From the NCBI GenBank assembly GCA_026398815.1, contig JAPLSA010000012.1:1-64000 (forward strand): a DNA stretch of 64,000 bases, given 5' to 3'. Made by a program: the position numbers and the translations under genes. How positions within the stretch are numbered: position 1 is the first letter of the stretch; each line of letters opens with the position of its first letter. The notes beneath the pieces were generated by a model. That model searched no databases. It saw nothing but the letters and a program-made list of their open reading frames with translations, and was not told the DNA's origin. Source of the stretch: Gammaproteobacteria bacterium. GTDB lineage: Bacteria; Pseudomonadota; Gammaproteobacteria; Nevskiales; Nevskiaceae. Shown one piece after another: positions 44,079 to 52,736 of this stretch.

Positions 44079-45860
44079 TCAGCGCTGCCGCACGTAATCG
44101 CCGGGGGCGGCGGCCAGCGCCGGATAGCCGGCGGCCGCGTTGCCGATCGCCGGCGGTTCGGCCATGGCCGGCGTCGAGCGCTCGGCCAGCCATTCCTGCC
44201 AGGTCGGCCACCAGGAGCCGTCGCGCCGCTCGGCGCCGGCCTGCCATTCCTCGGGCGACTGGTAGGCGCTGTCCTGATCCCAGCTGCCGAACTGGAAGTG
44301 ACGGCGCGGGCGGCCCGGTTCGCTGACGATGCCGGCGTTATGGCCGCCGGTGGTCAGCACGAAGCTGGTGTGGCCGAGCCGCTTGAGATTGCGAATCTTG
44401 TAGACCGAACGCCACGGCGCCACGTGATCGGTAACGGTGCCGACCACGAACAGCGGCACGCGGACATCGCCGAGCGATACCGAGCGGCCACCGATGCGGT
44501 AGCGGCCCTGCGCCAGTTCGTTGTCGAGATAGAGCTGCCGCAGATAGTCGGCATGCATGCGCTGCGGCATGCGGGTGCCGTCGGCGTTCCAGGCCATGAT
44601 GTCGAAGGCTTCGCCCTGCTTGCCCAGGAAGTAGCGCGCCACCAGCGGCGACCAGATCAGGTCGCGCGGCCGCAGCAGCGCGAACGCCGCGCCCATCTGC
44701 TTGGAGTCGAGCACGCCGCGCTTGGCCATCGCCTGCTCGAGCCAGTACAGCGACAGTTCGTCGATGAACAGCTTCAGCTCGCCGGCCTCGGTGAAATCGG
44801 TCTGGGCCGCGAACAGCGTGATGCTGGCCAGCCGGTCATCGCCGTCGCGGGCCATCGCCGCCGCGCAGATCGACAGCAGCGTGCCGCCGACGCAGTAGCC
44901 CACCGCGTGCACCTTCTGCGCCGGCACCACGGTGTTGACCACCTTCAGCGCATCGAGGAAGCCGAGGCTGCGGTAGTCCTCCATCGTCAGATCGCGGTCT
45001 TCCGGTCCCGGGTTCTTCCAGGAGATCGAGAACACCGTGTGGCCGCGCGACACCAGCCAGCGGATCATCGAGTTCTGCGGCTGCAGGTCGAGGATGTAGT
45101 ACTTCATGATCCAGGCCGGCACCATCAGCACCGGCTCGGCATGCACCGTCGGCGTGGTCGGCGTGTACTGGATCACTTCGATCAGCCGGTTGCGGTAGAT
45201 CACCTTGCCGGGCGTGCAGGCCACGGTTTCGCCGACCACGAACGGCGAATCGGCCGCCGGTTCGCCGATCTTGCCGCGCACCGCGCGCCAGACATCGCCG
45301 GCTGCGAGCCGGGCGCCGGCCACGAGATTCCGGCCACGGCTGCGGCGGGTCTCGGCGATCACCTCGGGATTGGTCAGCGGCAGATTGGCTGGCGACAGCG
45401 CGTCGGCCAGCAGCTGCGCGTAGAAGCGCAGGCGATCGCTGTTGTCGCGGCTCATGCCCGGCAGCGGCCGGGTCGCCAGCTCGATCAGCTGATCGCGGCG
45501 CGCAGCGGCCTGCGCAAACAGCGAGAACGGCCAGCGCTGCCAGCCGGCGCCGGCGTAGCGGGGATCATCCGGCGCGCCGGCGCGGCCGATCGCCGCGCGC
45601 AGCAGATCGCCGTTGTCGCGCAGCAGCGACTCGACGATTTCCGCCATCCGTCCCGGCGATGCCGCCAGGTTCAGCAGCCAGTCGACATAGGCCTCGATGA
45701 CCCGCGCCGGGGCGATGCCGCCGGTCAGGCCGGCCAGCCGCCGGGTTGCCTGTTCATTGACTCGCTCGGCCAGCGCCGCATCAAACCAGCGTTGCCGGGC
45801 CAGCTTGTCTACCGATGCCGCGCGGCTGGCGCTGCCAGCCGTCTTGTCCTTCGCGCTCAC
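44079..45860 (-). CDS. phaC: class I polyhydroxyalkanoate synthase
   Basis: A 593-residue PHA polymerase. The lipase-like box is GYC323VGG with the catalytic Cys; the Asp (in VVGTVTDHVAPW) and His (in TGGHNAGIV) of the triad are present. Length and an N-terminal domain of about 200 residues are those of class I synthases, which act alone on short-chain monomers. GTG start at 45860 with GAGGAGAGAC before it. It follows the phasin gene by 60 bp. Confidence 0.93.
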   Translation of the reverse strand: MSAKDKTAGSASRAASVDKLARQRWFDAALAERVNEQATRRLAGLTGGIAPARVIEAYVDWLLNLAASPGRMAEIVESLLRDNGDLLRAAIGRAGAPDDPRYAGAGWQRWPFSLFAQAAARRDQLIELATRPLPGMSRDNSDRLRFYAQLLADALSPANLPLTNPEVIAETRRSRGRNLVAGARLAAGDVWRAVRGKIGEPAADSPFVVGETVACTPGKVIYRNRLIEVIQYTPTTPTVHAEPVLMVPAWIMKYYILDLQPQNSMIRWLVSRGHTVFSISWKNPGPEDRDLTMEDYRSLGFLDALKVVNTVVPAQKVHAVGYCVGGTLLSICAAAMARDGDDRLASITLFAAQTDFTEAGELKLFIDELSLYWLEQAMAKRGVLDSKQMGAAFALLRPRDLIWSPLVARYFLGKQGEAFDIMAWNADGTRMPQRMHADYLRQLYLDNELAQGRYRIGGRSVSLGDVRVPLFVVGTVTDHVAPWRSVYKIRNLKRLGHTSFVLTTGGHNAGIVSEPGRPRRHFQFGSWDQDSAYQSPEEWQAGAERRDGSWWPTWQEWLAERSTPAMAEPPAIGNAAAGYPALAAAPGDYVRQR

Positions 45861-45920
45861 GTCTCTCCTCCGTGCACGCCAGCGGGCGGCGGCCTGCGCC
45901 GCCGCCCCGCCCGTCTTGTT

Positions 45921-46280
45921 TTAGTGGTCTTTCCGCGTCAGGCCGAAGCCTGCTGCCACCGTGTTTGCCGCCGCCAGCCAGCCCGCCTGGACGCTGAAGC
46001 CGGCTTCGCGCAGGCCATCAAAGTAGTTCAGCGTGCTGTCGTACAGCGCCTCACCGAACTTTCTTTGGCTCTGCAGAAGATCGGCCGTGTCGCGGATCTT
46101 GCCGGCCGCCTGCCACTGGTCTTCCACCGCGCTGCCGACCGATGCCGCCAGGCCCAGCTGCAGGCCGGCGCCGAGGCGCACCGCGTCAACCGTGGTCCGG
46201 CCACTCTGACCCACGCCCGCTGCCAGCGCCGAACCGGCCGCGCGCACCCGCTCGATCACCGCATTCACCTTGTCGCCCAT
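45921..46280 (-). CDS. phaP: phasin-like granule protein
   Basis: A 119-residue, largely alpha-helical amphipathic protein rich in Ala, with no signal or membrane segment. Its size, composition and place just upstream of phaC suit a phasin that coats PHA granules, though I see no decisive motif. A PhaR-type palindrome overlapping a strong promoter lies just upstream, as expected for a phasin gene. Confidence 0.6.
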   Translation of the reverse strand: MGDKVNAVIERVRAAGSALAAGVGQSGRTTVDAVRLGAGLQLGLAASVGSAVEDQWQAAGKIRDTADLLQSQRKFGEALYDSTLNYFDGLREAGFSVQAGWLAAANTVAAGFGLTRKDH

Positions 46281-46318
46281 GGCCCGCTCCGTTGATCGAC
46301 GCCTGTCGCGTCGCGGTC

Positions 46319-46347
46319 ACTATAGCGATATTGATTTTGCGCTGCAA
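46319..46347 (-). promoter_or_regulatory. sigma-70 promoter of the phasin gene
   Basis: On the minus strand TTGCAG (46347-46342) and TATAGT (46324-46319) are separated by exactly 17 bases, near-consensus -35 and -10 boxes. The predicted start is about 30 bases upstream of the phaP ATG. Confidence 0.7.
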
Positions 46348-46349
46348 AA
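46335..46349. promoter_or_regulatory. PhaR-type operator before the phasin gene
   Basis: The palindrome TTTTGC-GCT-GCAAAA matches the TGC-N3-GCA type of site reported for PhaR repressors. It overlaps the -35 box of the phasin promoter, so a bound PhaR would block transcription. It lies between adk and phaP. Confidence 0.65.
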
Positions 46350-46353
46350 TGAT

Positions 46354-46941
46354 TTATGCGGCGACCGGGGTTTCTGCCGCCGCCAGCGTCGCCACGATGC
46401 GCGCCTGGATCGCCGCGACATCGCCGACACCGGCGATGGTGCGCACCAGCCCGCGGGCGGCGTAGTAGTCGAGCAGCGGCTGGGTTTCCGCACGGTAGAC
46501 CGCGATGCGATTCTGCACGGTCGCCTCGTTGTCGTCGCTGCGGCCTTCGGCGACGCCGCGCGCAAGCAGCCGGCGGACGATTTCCGCTTCATCGACGGCC
46601 AGATGGACGACGTGCGTGATCGGTGGCTGGCCGAGCCCGACCAGCAGGCTGTCCAGCACTTCGGCCTGGGCGACGTTGCGCGGGAAGCCGTCGACGATGA
46701 AACCGTCGTGGGCATCGGGCGCCTGCAGGCGCTCGCGGATGATGCCGATCACCAGTTCGTCGGCAACCAGCTGGCCGGCGTCCATCGCCGCCTTGGCCTT
46801 GAGCCCGAGCGGCGTGCCGGCCTTGACCGCCGCCCGCAGCGCATCGCCGGTCGACGACTTGGGAATGCCGTAGTGCCTGGCGAGCAGGTCACCCTGCGTA
46901 CCCTTGCCCGAACCGGGCGCGCCCAGCATCACGATTCTCAT
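46354..46941 (-). CDS. adk: adenylate kinase, short-lid form
   Basis: A 195-residue nucleoside monophosphate kinase converting AMP and ATP to ADP. The P-loop GAPGSGKGT (residues 7-15) and the DGFPRN segment are present. At 195 residues it is shorter than the usual bacterial enzyme of about 215 because the LID insert is replaced by a short loop (ARGVAEGRSDDNEATVQNR). An apparently single gene, 73 bp upstream of the phasin gene but separated by that gene's promoter. Confidence 0.9.
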   Translation of the reverse strand: MRIVMLGAPGSGKGTQGDLLARHYGIPKSSTGDALRAAVKAGTPLGLKAKAAMDAGQLVADELVIGIIRERLQAPDAHDGFIVDGFPRNVAQAEVLDSLLVGLGQPPITHVVHLAVDEAEIVRRLLARGVAEGRSDDNEATVQNRIAVYRAETQPLLDYYAARGLVRTIAGVGDVAAIQARIVATLAAAETPVAA

Positions 46942-47119
46942 CAGTTGTCCTCCTGCGCGGTGTTGTGCGGACGCGCAACCGGCACCGCTCCCGTTGCGCC
47001 CGGCGACTGCGCAAGTTCGATGCCATAGCCGGAAATGACCGTCGTTTCATGAAACTGCGTCGCTGCGCAGGTGTGCCGGCGACGCCGGTGTCACGCGGAT
47101 GACGCAAGGGCCAGCCCGC
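46942..47119. other. intergenic region upstream of adk
   Basis: 178 bp between adk and the DMT transporter gene. The adk promoter should be here; I see no clear element. Confidence 0.3.
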
Positions 47120-47974
47120 TCAGCCGGCCGCGCGCCTCGCCCGGTACAGCGTCGCCAGCGCCAGGCCGCCGACGATCAGCGCGCTGCCGGCCAGCAGTCG
47201 GGCGCCAGCGGTTTCATCAAGGAACAGCACGCCGAAGGCACTGACCAGCAGCGGCACGGCCAGCTGCACCAGGCTGGCCCGCAACGCGGTCAGCGCCGGC
47301 AGCACGGTGTACCAGAGGGCGTAGCCGAGGCCGGAAGCGAGCGCGCCGGACGCGATGGCGCAGGCCACGCCTCGGGCATCCAGCGTCCATTCGCCGACCA
47401 GCAGCCACGGCAGCAGCGCCAGCGGCAGCGCGCGGACGAAATTGCCGGCGGTGGCCGCCAGCGGATCGCGGTTGCCGCGGCCACGCAGGCTGTACACCGC
47501 CCAGCCGATGCCGGCGGCCAGCATCAGCAGGCTGCCGGCCAGCGGCGGCCGCTGCAGGCCCGGCATCAGGAACACCAGCAGGCCGGCCACCGACAGCAGC
47601 ACGCCGAGCCAGACCTGCCACGGCGCGCGTTCGCCCTGCACGAGGCCGGTGCCGATCATCGTCACCTGCACGACGCCGAACAGGATCAGCGCGCCGGTCC
47701 CCGACGGGATCGACCGGTAGGCCACCGAGAACGCCGCCGCATAGACGACCAGCGCCAGCGCCGACGGCCAGTCGCCGGCCAGTGCCCGCCGGCCGGTGAG
47801 GCGGCGCGACAGCAGCAGCGCCAGCATCAGCGCGCCGGCGGCGATGCGGATCACCGAAAACGCCAGGCCGTCCATGCCATCGCCGCGCAGCGCCAGCCGG
47901 GTCAGGATCGAGTTGGCGGCGAAGCAGCACAGCGTCAGTGCCGTCAGCAGCGCCGTGCGCAGGGCCGGGCTCAC
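47120..47974 (-). CDS. EamA-family (DMT) transporter
   Basis: A 284-residue inner-membrane protein with ten hydrophobic segments arranged as two EamA repeats of five, the drug/metabolite transporter fold. It begins LRTALLTALTLCCFAANSILTRLALRG. Substrate unknown; many family members export amino acids or metabolites. GTG start at 47974 overlaps the stop of the M48 peptidase gene (GTGA). Confidence 0.8.
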   Translation of the reverse strand: MSPALRTALLTALTLCCFAANSILTRLALRGDGMDGLAFSVIRIAAGALMLALLLSRRLTGRRALAGDWPSALALVVYAAAFSVAYRSIPSGTGALILFGVVQVTMIGTGLVQGERAPWQVWLGVLLSVAGLLVFLMPGLQRPPLAGSLLMLAAGIGWAVYSLRGRGNRDPLAATAGNFVRALPLALLPWLLVGEWTLDARGVACAIASGALASGLGYALWYTVLPALTALRASLVQLAVPLLVSAFGVLFLDETAGARLLAGSALIVGGLALATLYRARRAAG

Positions 47975-49077
47975 GTGCCGGCGCGGTCCAGCCGGGCCAG
48001 CCGCTCCGAGGTTGCCGGATGGGTGTGGTAGACGCGCTCGTACCAGCGGTCGGCCACCGGCGCATTGCGGTTGTTGCGGGTCAGCTGGCGCAGCGCCCGG
48101 GCCAGCGCCGCGCCGCTGGCCTGCCGGGCGGCGCTGTCATCGGCCTCGAACTCGAAGCGCCGGTACCAGTAGTTGGTCAGCGGCAGCGCAAAGAACCACA
48201 GCGACGGCAGCAGCGCCCAGGCGATGGCGAGCCGCGCCACCGGCTCGGCAATGCCGGCGGTCAGCGCGGCAGCGACCATCACCATCAGGAACGAGGCCGC
48301 CGCGATCATCAGCAGCTGGAAGCGCAGGTGGCCGCGCTGCAGATGGCCGAGCTCGTGGGCGACCACGGCTTCCACCTCGTCGGCCTGCAGCATCGCCAGC
48401 AGCGTGTCGCCGAGGACGATGCGCGGCGCCCGCGCGCTGCCGGACACCTGGGCATTGGCCTGCGCCGAACGGGCCGACGAGGCCTGCACGAACAGCCGCT
48501 GCACGCGCGCACCGCTGCGGCTGAGCAGCGCTTCGAGCCGGCTGCGCAAGGCGCCGGCCGGCAGCGGATCGAGGCGATCGAACACGCGCGCCGCGAACTG
48601 CGGCTGCAGGGCGCGCAGTACGGCCCAGCCGCCCCAGCCGAGTGCCCAGATCAGCAGCCAGGCGCGCTTGTCGGTACGAGCCAGCAGCTGCAGTGCCAGC
48701 CAGGCGGCCGGCAGCGCCAGCGCCGCCAGCAGCGCCAGCTGGATGGCCTGCTCGCGCGCGAAGGCGGCGAGCGTCATCCGGTTCATGCCGTGGCGGGCAT
48801 CGAGTCCGAACGGCTTGACAGCCTTGGCCGGCAGTTCCCACAGCCCGCCGGCGACCACCAGCGCCAGCAGCGTCAGCGGATCGGCGCCGCTCAGCCACGG
48901 CAGCGTGGCGATCAGGATCAGCGGCCAGCCCTGCTGCCACAGCTGCTGGCCGACGCGCTGGCTGACCAGGCCCAGGGCATAGGCCTGATCCTGCGTGCGC
49001 AGCACGGCGCACTGGCGCAGCAGCAGCAACAGCCGCAGCGCGGCAACCAGGACCAGGGTGCAGATGACGGGAAGCAC
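47971..49077 (-). CDS. M48-family membrane metallopeptidase, Ste24-like
   Basis: A 368-residue zinc peptidase with several membrane segments (about 1-20, 55-80, 110-130 and two after the active site near 255-300). The zinc motif is H241-E-L-G-H245, and a downstream E (FEFEADDSAARQA) is the third ligand. The layout is that of Ste24/CAAX peptidase 1. It may degrade misfolded membrane or outer-membrane proteins. GTG start at 49077; it overlaps the transporter gene. Confidence 0.8.
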   Translation of the reverse strand: MLPVICTLVLVAALRLLLLLRQCAVLRTQDQAYALGLVSQRVGQQLWQQGWPLILIATLPWLSGADPLTLLALVVAGGLWELPAKAVKPFGLDARHGMNRMTLAAFAREQAIQLALLAALALPAAWLALQLLARTDKRAWLLIWALGWGGWAVLRALQPQFAARVFDRLDPLPAGALRSRLEALLSRSGARVQRLFVQASSARSAQANAQVSGSARAPRIVLGDTLLAMLQADEVEAVVAHELGHLQRGHLRFQLLMIAAASFLMVMVAAALTAGIAEPVARLAIAWALLPSLWFFALPLTNYWYRRFEFEADDSAARQASGAALARALRQLTRNNRNAPVADRWYERVYHTHPATSERLARLDRAGT

Positions 49078-49150
49078 GGGCGGCGCGACTCGATGGCGAA
49101 ACGGCCGTCACTGTTCCAGAGCCGTGCCGCCGCAGCAATCACGGCGGCCG

Positions 49151-49186
49151 AAAAAACCGGAGCCGGCCATCACCGGCCGGCCCCGG
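49151..49186 (-). terminator. Rho-independent terminator of the TonB receptor gene
   Basis: A 12-bp GC-rich stem (49157-49168 with 49175-49186, one G-U pair, 6-base loop) is followed on the minus strand by six T (49156-49151). It begins 8 bp past the TonB receptor stop. Confidence 0.85.
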
Positions 49187-49193
49187 CCTGCGC

Positions 49194-51554
49194 TCAGAAC
49201 TGCAGGCGCACGCCGCCGAAGAACGCCCTCGGCGCGCCGGGGCCGATGAAGCGGTATTCGCCTTCGTAGTCGTCGCCCAGCGTTTCCTCGGCTTCGCCGT
49301 AGACCCCGAAGGTCGCGAAGTCGCGGTTGAACAGATTCGATACCCGGCCGAACACGGTCAGCCAGGGCAGCGGCCGGTAGTCGCCGTAGAGACCGAAGAT
49401 CACGAAGCCCGGCACCTGCTCGGGATCGGTGTTCGACTCGTCGCCGCGATAGGGCGAACTGCTGCGGCCGACCGCTTCGAAACCGACGCCGAAGCTCGGC
49501 ACCCGGTATTCGATCGTCGCCTTGCCGAGGTGGCGCGGCACCAGCGGAATGCGGTTGCCTGCATTGACCACGCCGGCCGCGGCCGACACCTCCTCGGCAT
49601 CGGCGGGGTCGCGCACCGGATGGTTCGGCGAATTGACCAGGAAGCCCTCGAGGAACTGGGCGTCGAGATAGGTGTACTGCAGGCCGAAACTCAAGGCCTG
49701 CGTGATCCGGTACTGGCTGCCGAACTCGACGCCGCGACGGCGGGTCTTGCCGACGTTGTCGAAGTAGCCGGTGCTGGTCAGCTCACCATCGGTGATGAAC
49801 AGGATGTCGTTGCGGTTCTCGCTGTTGAACAGCGACAGCGCCCCGCTGTAGCGCGGCGTGTCCCAGCGGATGCCGGCCTCGATGGTGCGGGTGACGACCT
49901 GATCGAGCGGCGGATCGCTGACGAAGCCGTTGGGCAGCCGGCAGGGATCGAGCGGATCGGCGCAGGTCAGCTCGACCGGCGTCGGCGCCCGCGCCGATTC
50001 GGCGTAGTTGGCGAAGCCGGTCAGCCTCGGCGTGAACTTCCAGGTCGCGCCGATCGACGGATTCAGCCGGGTGAAGCGGTGATTGCCGTCGAGATCGTCG
50101 TCCGGCCCGCGATCGCGCAGCACCACCTGCGTGTGGTTGAGGCTGGCGGCGGCGGTGATGTCGAGCGGCTCCAGCGGCGACCAGTTACCGACCACGAAAC
50201 CGCTGTAGACGTACTTGCGGGTATGCAGGCGCACGAAGGAATCGACCACTTCCTCGCCGCTGCCTTCGGCGCCGCGATCCTCGGTCAGCGCACCGACTTC
50301 GGTCTGCGAGGCAAACCGCACGCGGCCGAACTCCGCGGTGCCGCCGACGGTGATCCGGTCGCGCGGCTTGGACCCGGTGAACACCAGCTGAGTGCGCAGG
50401 CTGTAGGCGTGCTGGTCGGTCGAGGAGGTGTTGACGGTGGCCGAGTCGTTGGCCTCGCCGGCGACGATCGGATTGCCGTCCGGCGTGGTCAGCACTTCCT
50501 CGCCATCCTCGTTCTGCTCGCACAGGAAGGGATTGCCGCCGCCATCGGCATTGCCCGGTTCGGCGCAGGCCTCGTACTCGGTGCCGTCGCCGTTCAGCGA
50601 CTTCGAGTAGTTGCGCCGGAAGGCGATGCCGCCGGACCAGCTGAGGTGCTCGGAGAACGCGTGGCTGGCCTGCAGGTTGACGGCGCCGAGGCGCGGCTCG
50701 GTGAGATCCGGATGGGTGAAGACCCGCGCCCGGCCATCGCGCGCCAGCAGCGCGACCGGCGCCGCGCCGTTGCCGGTCAGGCGGTTGTCGGCAAGGCTGA
50801 TCGACAGGTCGACCGACGTGCCCTGGTCCAGGTAGCTGCCCTTGGTGAACAGGCGGCCAATGCGGCTCGGCGAGAAATCGCGCCAGCCGTCCTCGCGGTC
50901 GTACTCGCCCGCCACGTAGACGGCGTACTTGCCCTGCGACCAGCCGTGTTCGACCGAGGTGCCGAAGCGGCTGAACGAACCGCCGCCCAGCTCGATGCGG
51001 CTGCCGTCGAGATCGAAGCCGGTCTTGGTGCGCAGCACCAGCGCGCCGGCCAGCGTGTTCTGGCCGAATACCGGATTAGAGCCCGGCACCAGCTGCAGCG
51101 AGTGGATCGCGGCGTCAGGGATCAGATCCCAGTTGACGACGTCGCCGAAGGTTTCGTTGACCCGCACGCCATCGAGGTACAGCGCCAGCCCCTGCGGCAG
51201 GCCGAGCAGCGGGCTGATCGAGTAGCCGCGATAGAACAGGTCCGGCTGGTACGGGTTGTTCTGGGCATCGGAGACAAACACGCTGCCGAGCTTGCGGGCC
51301 ATGAAATCGCTGAGGCTCTGCGCCTGGGCGTTCTGGATGTCCAGCGCGGTAGCCGCCTGGGCATTGCCGGGATAGCGGTCCAGCGGCACGCCGCCGGTGT
51401 CGACCGGCGTCAGGCCGATCACGCGGACCGGCGCGAGCTGCACGGCGGCCGTCGGTTGCTCTGCCGGCTCGGCGGCCTCGGCGGCTGGCGGCTGCGCCCA
51501 CGAGGGGCCGGTCGCCATCAACATCGGCAACATGATCAAGGTCTTGCGATTCAC
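49194..51554 (-). CDS. TonB-dependent outer-membrane receptor
   Basis: A 786-residue receptor with a signal peptide (about 1-20), a plug domain (about 55-175; SLSDFMARKLGSVFVSDAQNNPYQPDLFYRGY and LDGVRVNETFGDVVNWDLIP) and a 22-strand barrel ending in F (GGVRLQF). It imports an unknown compound using TonB energy. GTG start at 51554. No siderophore or other transport genes adjoin it, and it has its own strong terminator, so it is a single gene. Metal complexes, including a lanthanide chelate for the DxD-type dehydrogenase, or PQQ are possible ligands but unproven. Confidence 0.88.
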   Translation of the reverse strand: MNRKTLIMLPMLMATGPSWAQPPAAEAAEPAEQPTAAVQLAPVRVIGLTPVDTGGVPLDRYPGNAQAATALDIQNAQAQSLSDFMARKLGSVFVSDAQNNPYQPDLFYRGYSISPLLGLPQGLALYLDGVRVNETFGDVVNWDLIPDAAIHSLQLVPGSNPVFGQNTLAGALVLRTKTGFDLDGSRIELGGGSFSRFGTSVEHGWSQGKYAVYVAGEYDREDGWRDFSPSRIGRLFTKGSYLDQGTSVDLSISLADNRLTGNGAAPVALLARDGRARVFTHPDLTEPRLGAVNLQASHAFSEHLSWSGGIAFRRNYSKSLNGDGTEYEACAEPGNADGGGNPFLCEQNEDGEEVLTTPDGNPIVAGEANDSATVNTSSTDQHAYSLRTQLVFTGSKPRDRITVGGTAEFGRVRFASQTEVGALTEDRGAEGSGEEVVDSFVRLHTRKYVYSGFVVGNWSPLEPLDITAAASLNHTQVVLRDRGPDDDLDGNHRFTRLNPSIGATWKFTPRLTGFANYAESARAPTPVELTCADPLDPCRLPNGFVSDPPLDQVVTRTIEAGIRWDTPRYSGALSLFNSENRNDILFITDGELTSTGYFDNVGKTRRRGVEFGSQYRITQALSFGLQYTYLDAQFLEGFLVNSPNHPVRDPADAEEVSAAAGVVNAGNRIPLVPRHLGKATIEYRVPSFGVGFEAVGRSSSPYRGDESNTDPEQVPGFVIFGLYGDYRPLPWLTVFGRVSNLFNRDFATFGVYGEAEETLGDDYEGEYRFIGPGAPRAFFGGVRLQF

Positions 51555-51677
51555 ATCAGGTCTCCACTAGGACGGCGGCGCTCGATCGGCACCGCCTTTT
51601 CTTGTTCGCGCGACAGTGGAGAAAGGTCAACGACGGGTAAATGGGAAAACTTCCCGGTTCCCGCCGTCGCCGTCCGC

Positions 51678-52241
51678 TCACACTGCGCTCAGACGATCGA
51701 GCACCGCCGCCGGCGTGCTGCCGGTCAGGATCAGCTGGCGATTGCCGGCGGACAGGAAATCCTCGCCGACGGCGTGATCGAGGAAGGCCGACAGCAGGTC
51801 GTAGTAGCCGGCCGTGTTGACCAGCCCCAGCGGCTTGCGGTGCAGGCCGAGCTGCGCCCAGGTCAGGATCTCGCAGGCCTCGTCGAGCGTGCCGAAGCCG
51901 CCGGGCAGCACCACGAAAGCGTCGGACAGCTGTTCCATCAGCGCCTTGCGCTCGTGCATCGAGCCGACCTCGTGCAGCTGGGTCAGGCCGCGATGCTCCA
52001 CCTCCTTGGTCACCAGCAAGGTCGGAATCACGCCGATCACCTGGCCGCCGGCGGCCAGGGTGGCATCCGCCACCTCACCCATCAGGCCGACCCGGCCGCC
52101 GCCGTAGACCAGTCGGATGCCGCGCTCGGCCAGCAGCCGGCCGAGTTCGCGGGCCGCTTCGGTGTAGGCCGGATTCAGGCCGTGGCGCGAGCCGCAGAAG
52201 ACACAGATCGAGCGGATCACGCGGGCGGGCGTTGCGGACAT
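51678..52241 (-). CDS. LOG-family protein (nucleoside 5'-monophosphate phosphoribohydrolase)
   Basis: A 187-residue Rossmann-like protein with the signature PGGFGTLDE (113-121) plus the R-x-K region (MHERKALM, about 95-102), shared by cytokinin-activating LOG enzymes. These cut the N-glycosidic bond of nucleoside 5'-monophosphates; in most bacteria the natural role is unclear. It lies downstream of the NTF2-like gene, 68 bp on. Confidence 0.85.
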   Translation of the reverse strand: MSATPARVIRSICVFCGSRHGLNPAYTEAARELGRLLAERGIRLVYGGGRVGLMGEVADATLAAGGQVIGVIPTLLVTKEVEHRGLTQLHEVGSMHERKALMEQLSDAFVVLPGGFGTLDEACEILTWAQLGLHRKPLGLVNTAGYYDLLSAFLDHAVGEDFLSAGNRQLILTGSTPAAVLDRLSAV

Positions 52242-52309
52242 GGGCGGGTTCGGTCAGGGATCGGCGGGCATTATCGCCGTGCCCGCCGCCGTGCGCGCCT
52301 GAAGCGCGG

Positions 52310-52723
52310 CTACAGCCGGCGTTCGCGCCAGCCCGGTTCGCACCACAGCGCCGACACGATCGACAGGCCTTCCGGCGCCGATGGATCGACGCGCAGCGTG
52401 TACTGCACCTCAAGCGTTTCCATCAGCTGGCCGTCGCGGTGGAACCGGCGGATGTCGTCGACCTCGGCCAGCGCCAGGGTCGGGCCGAGCTGGCGGCTGG
52501 TGATCGCGCCGATTTCGGTATGGCCGAAACCGCGCGCGTTCAGCGCCTCGAAGTTGACGCGCAGGAACGCCGCCAGTTCCTGCCGCTGGCGCATCACCGT
52601 GGTGCCGCCCGCCACCACGAATACGCAGGGCTCGGTGAAATGCGCCGCCATCGCGTCGAAGTCCTGCGCGTTCCACGCGCGGATGTAGCTGGCGATCCGG
52701 CGTTCGATGGCGGCGGCGTTCAT
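52310..52723 (-). CDS. SnoaL/NTF2-like protein
   Basis: A 137-residue protein of the NTF2-like cone fold (N-terminal IERRIASYIRAWNAQDFDAMAAHFTEPC, typical of SnoaL-like proteins). The family includes cyclases, isomerases and binding proteins, so a reaction cannot be given. ATG 52723 starts the fold. It is 13 bp downstream of the BVMO gene and so is likely in the same operon. Confidence 0.65.
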   Translation of the reverse strand: MNAAAIERRIASYIRAWNAQDFDAMAAHFTEPCVFVVAGGTTVMRQRQELAAFLRVNFEALNARGFGHTEIGAITSRQLGPTLALAEVDDIRRFHRDGQLMETLEVQYTLRVDPSAPEGLSIVSALWCEPGWRERRL

Positions 52724-52736
52724 CGTCGGGCGTGCC

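Noticed and set aside
49530-52688. Very long plus-strand open frame of about 1050 codons opposite the TonB receptor and LOG genes
   Set aside because: It is antisense to several clear genes, has repetitive Arg/Ala/Gly/Val composition and no recognisable domain; such frames arise from codon bias in GC-rich DNA.
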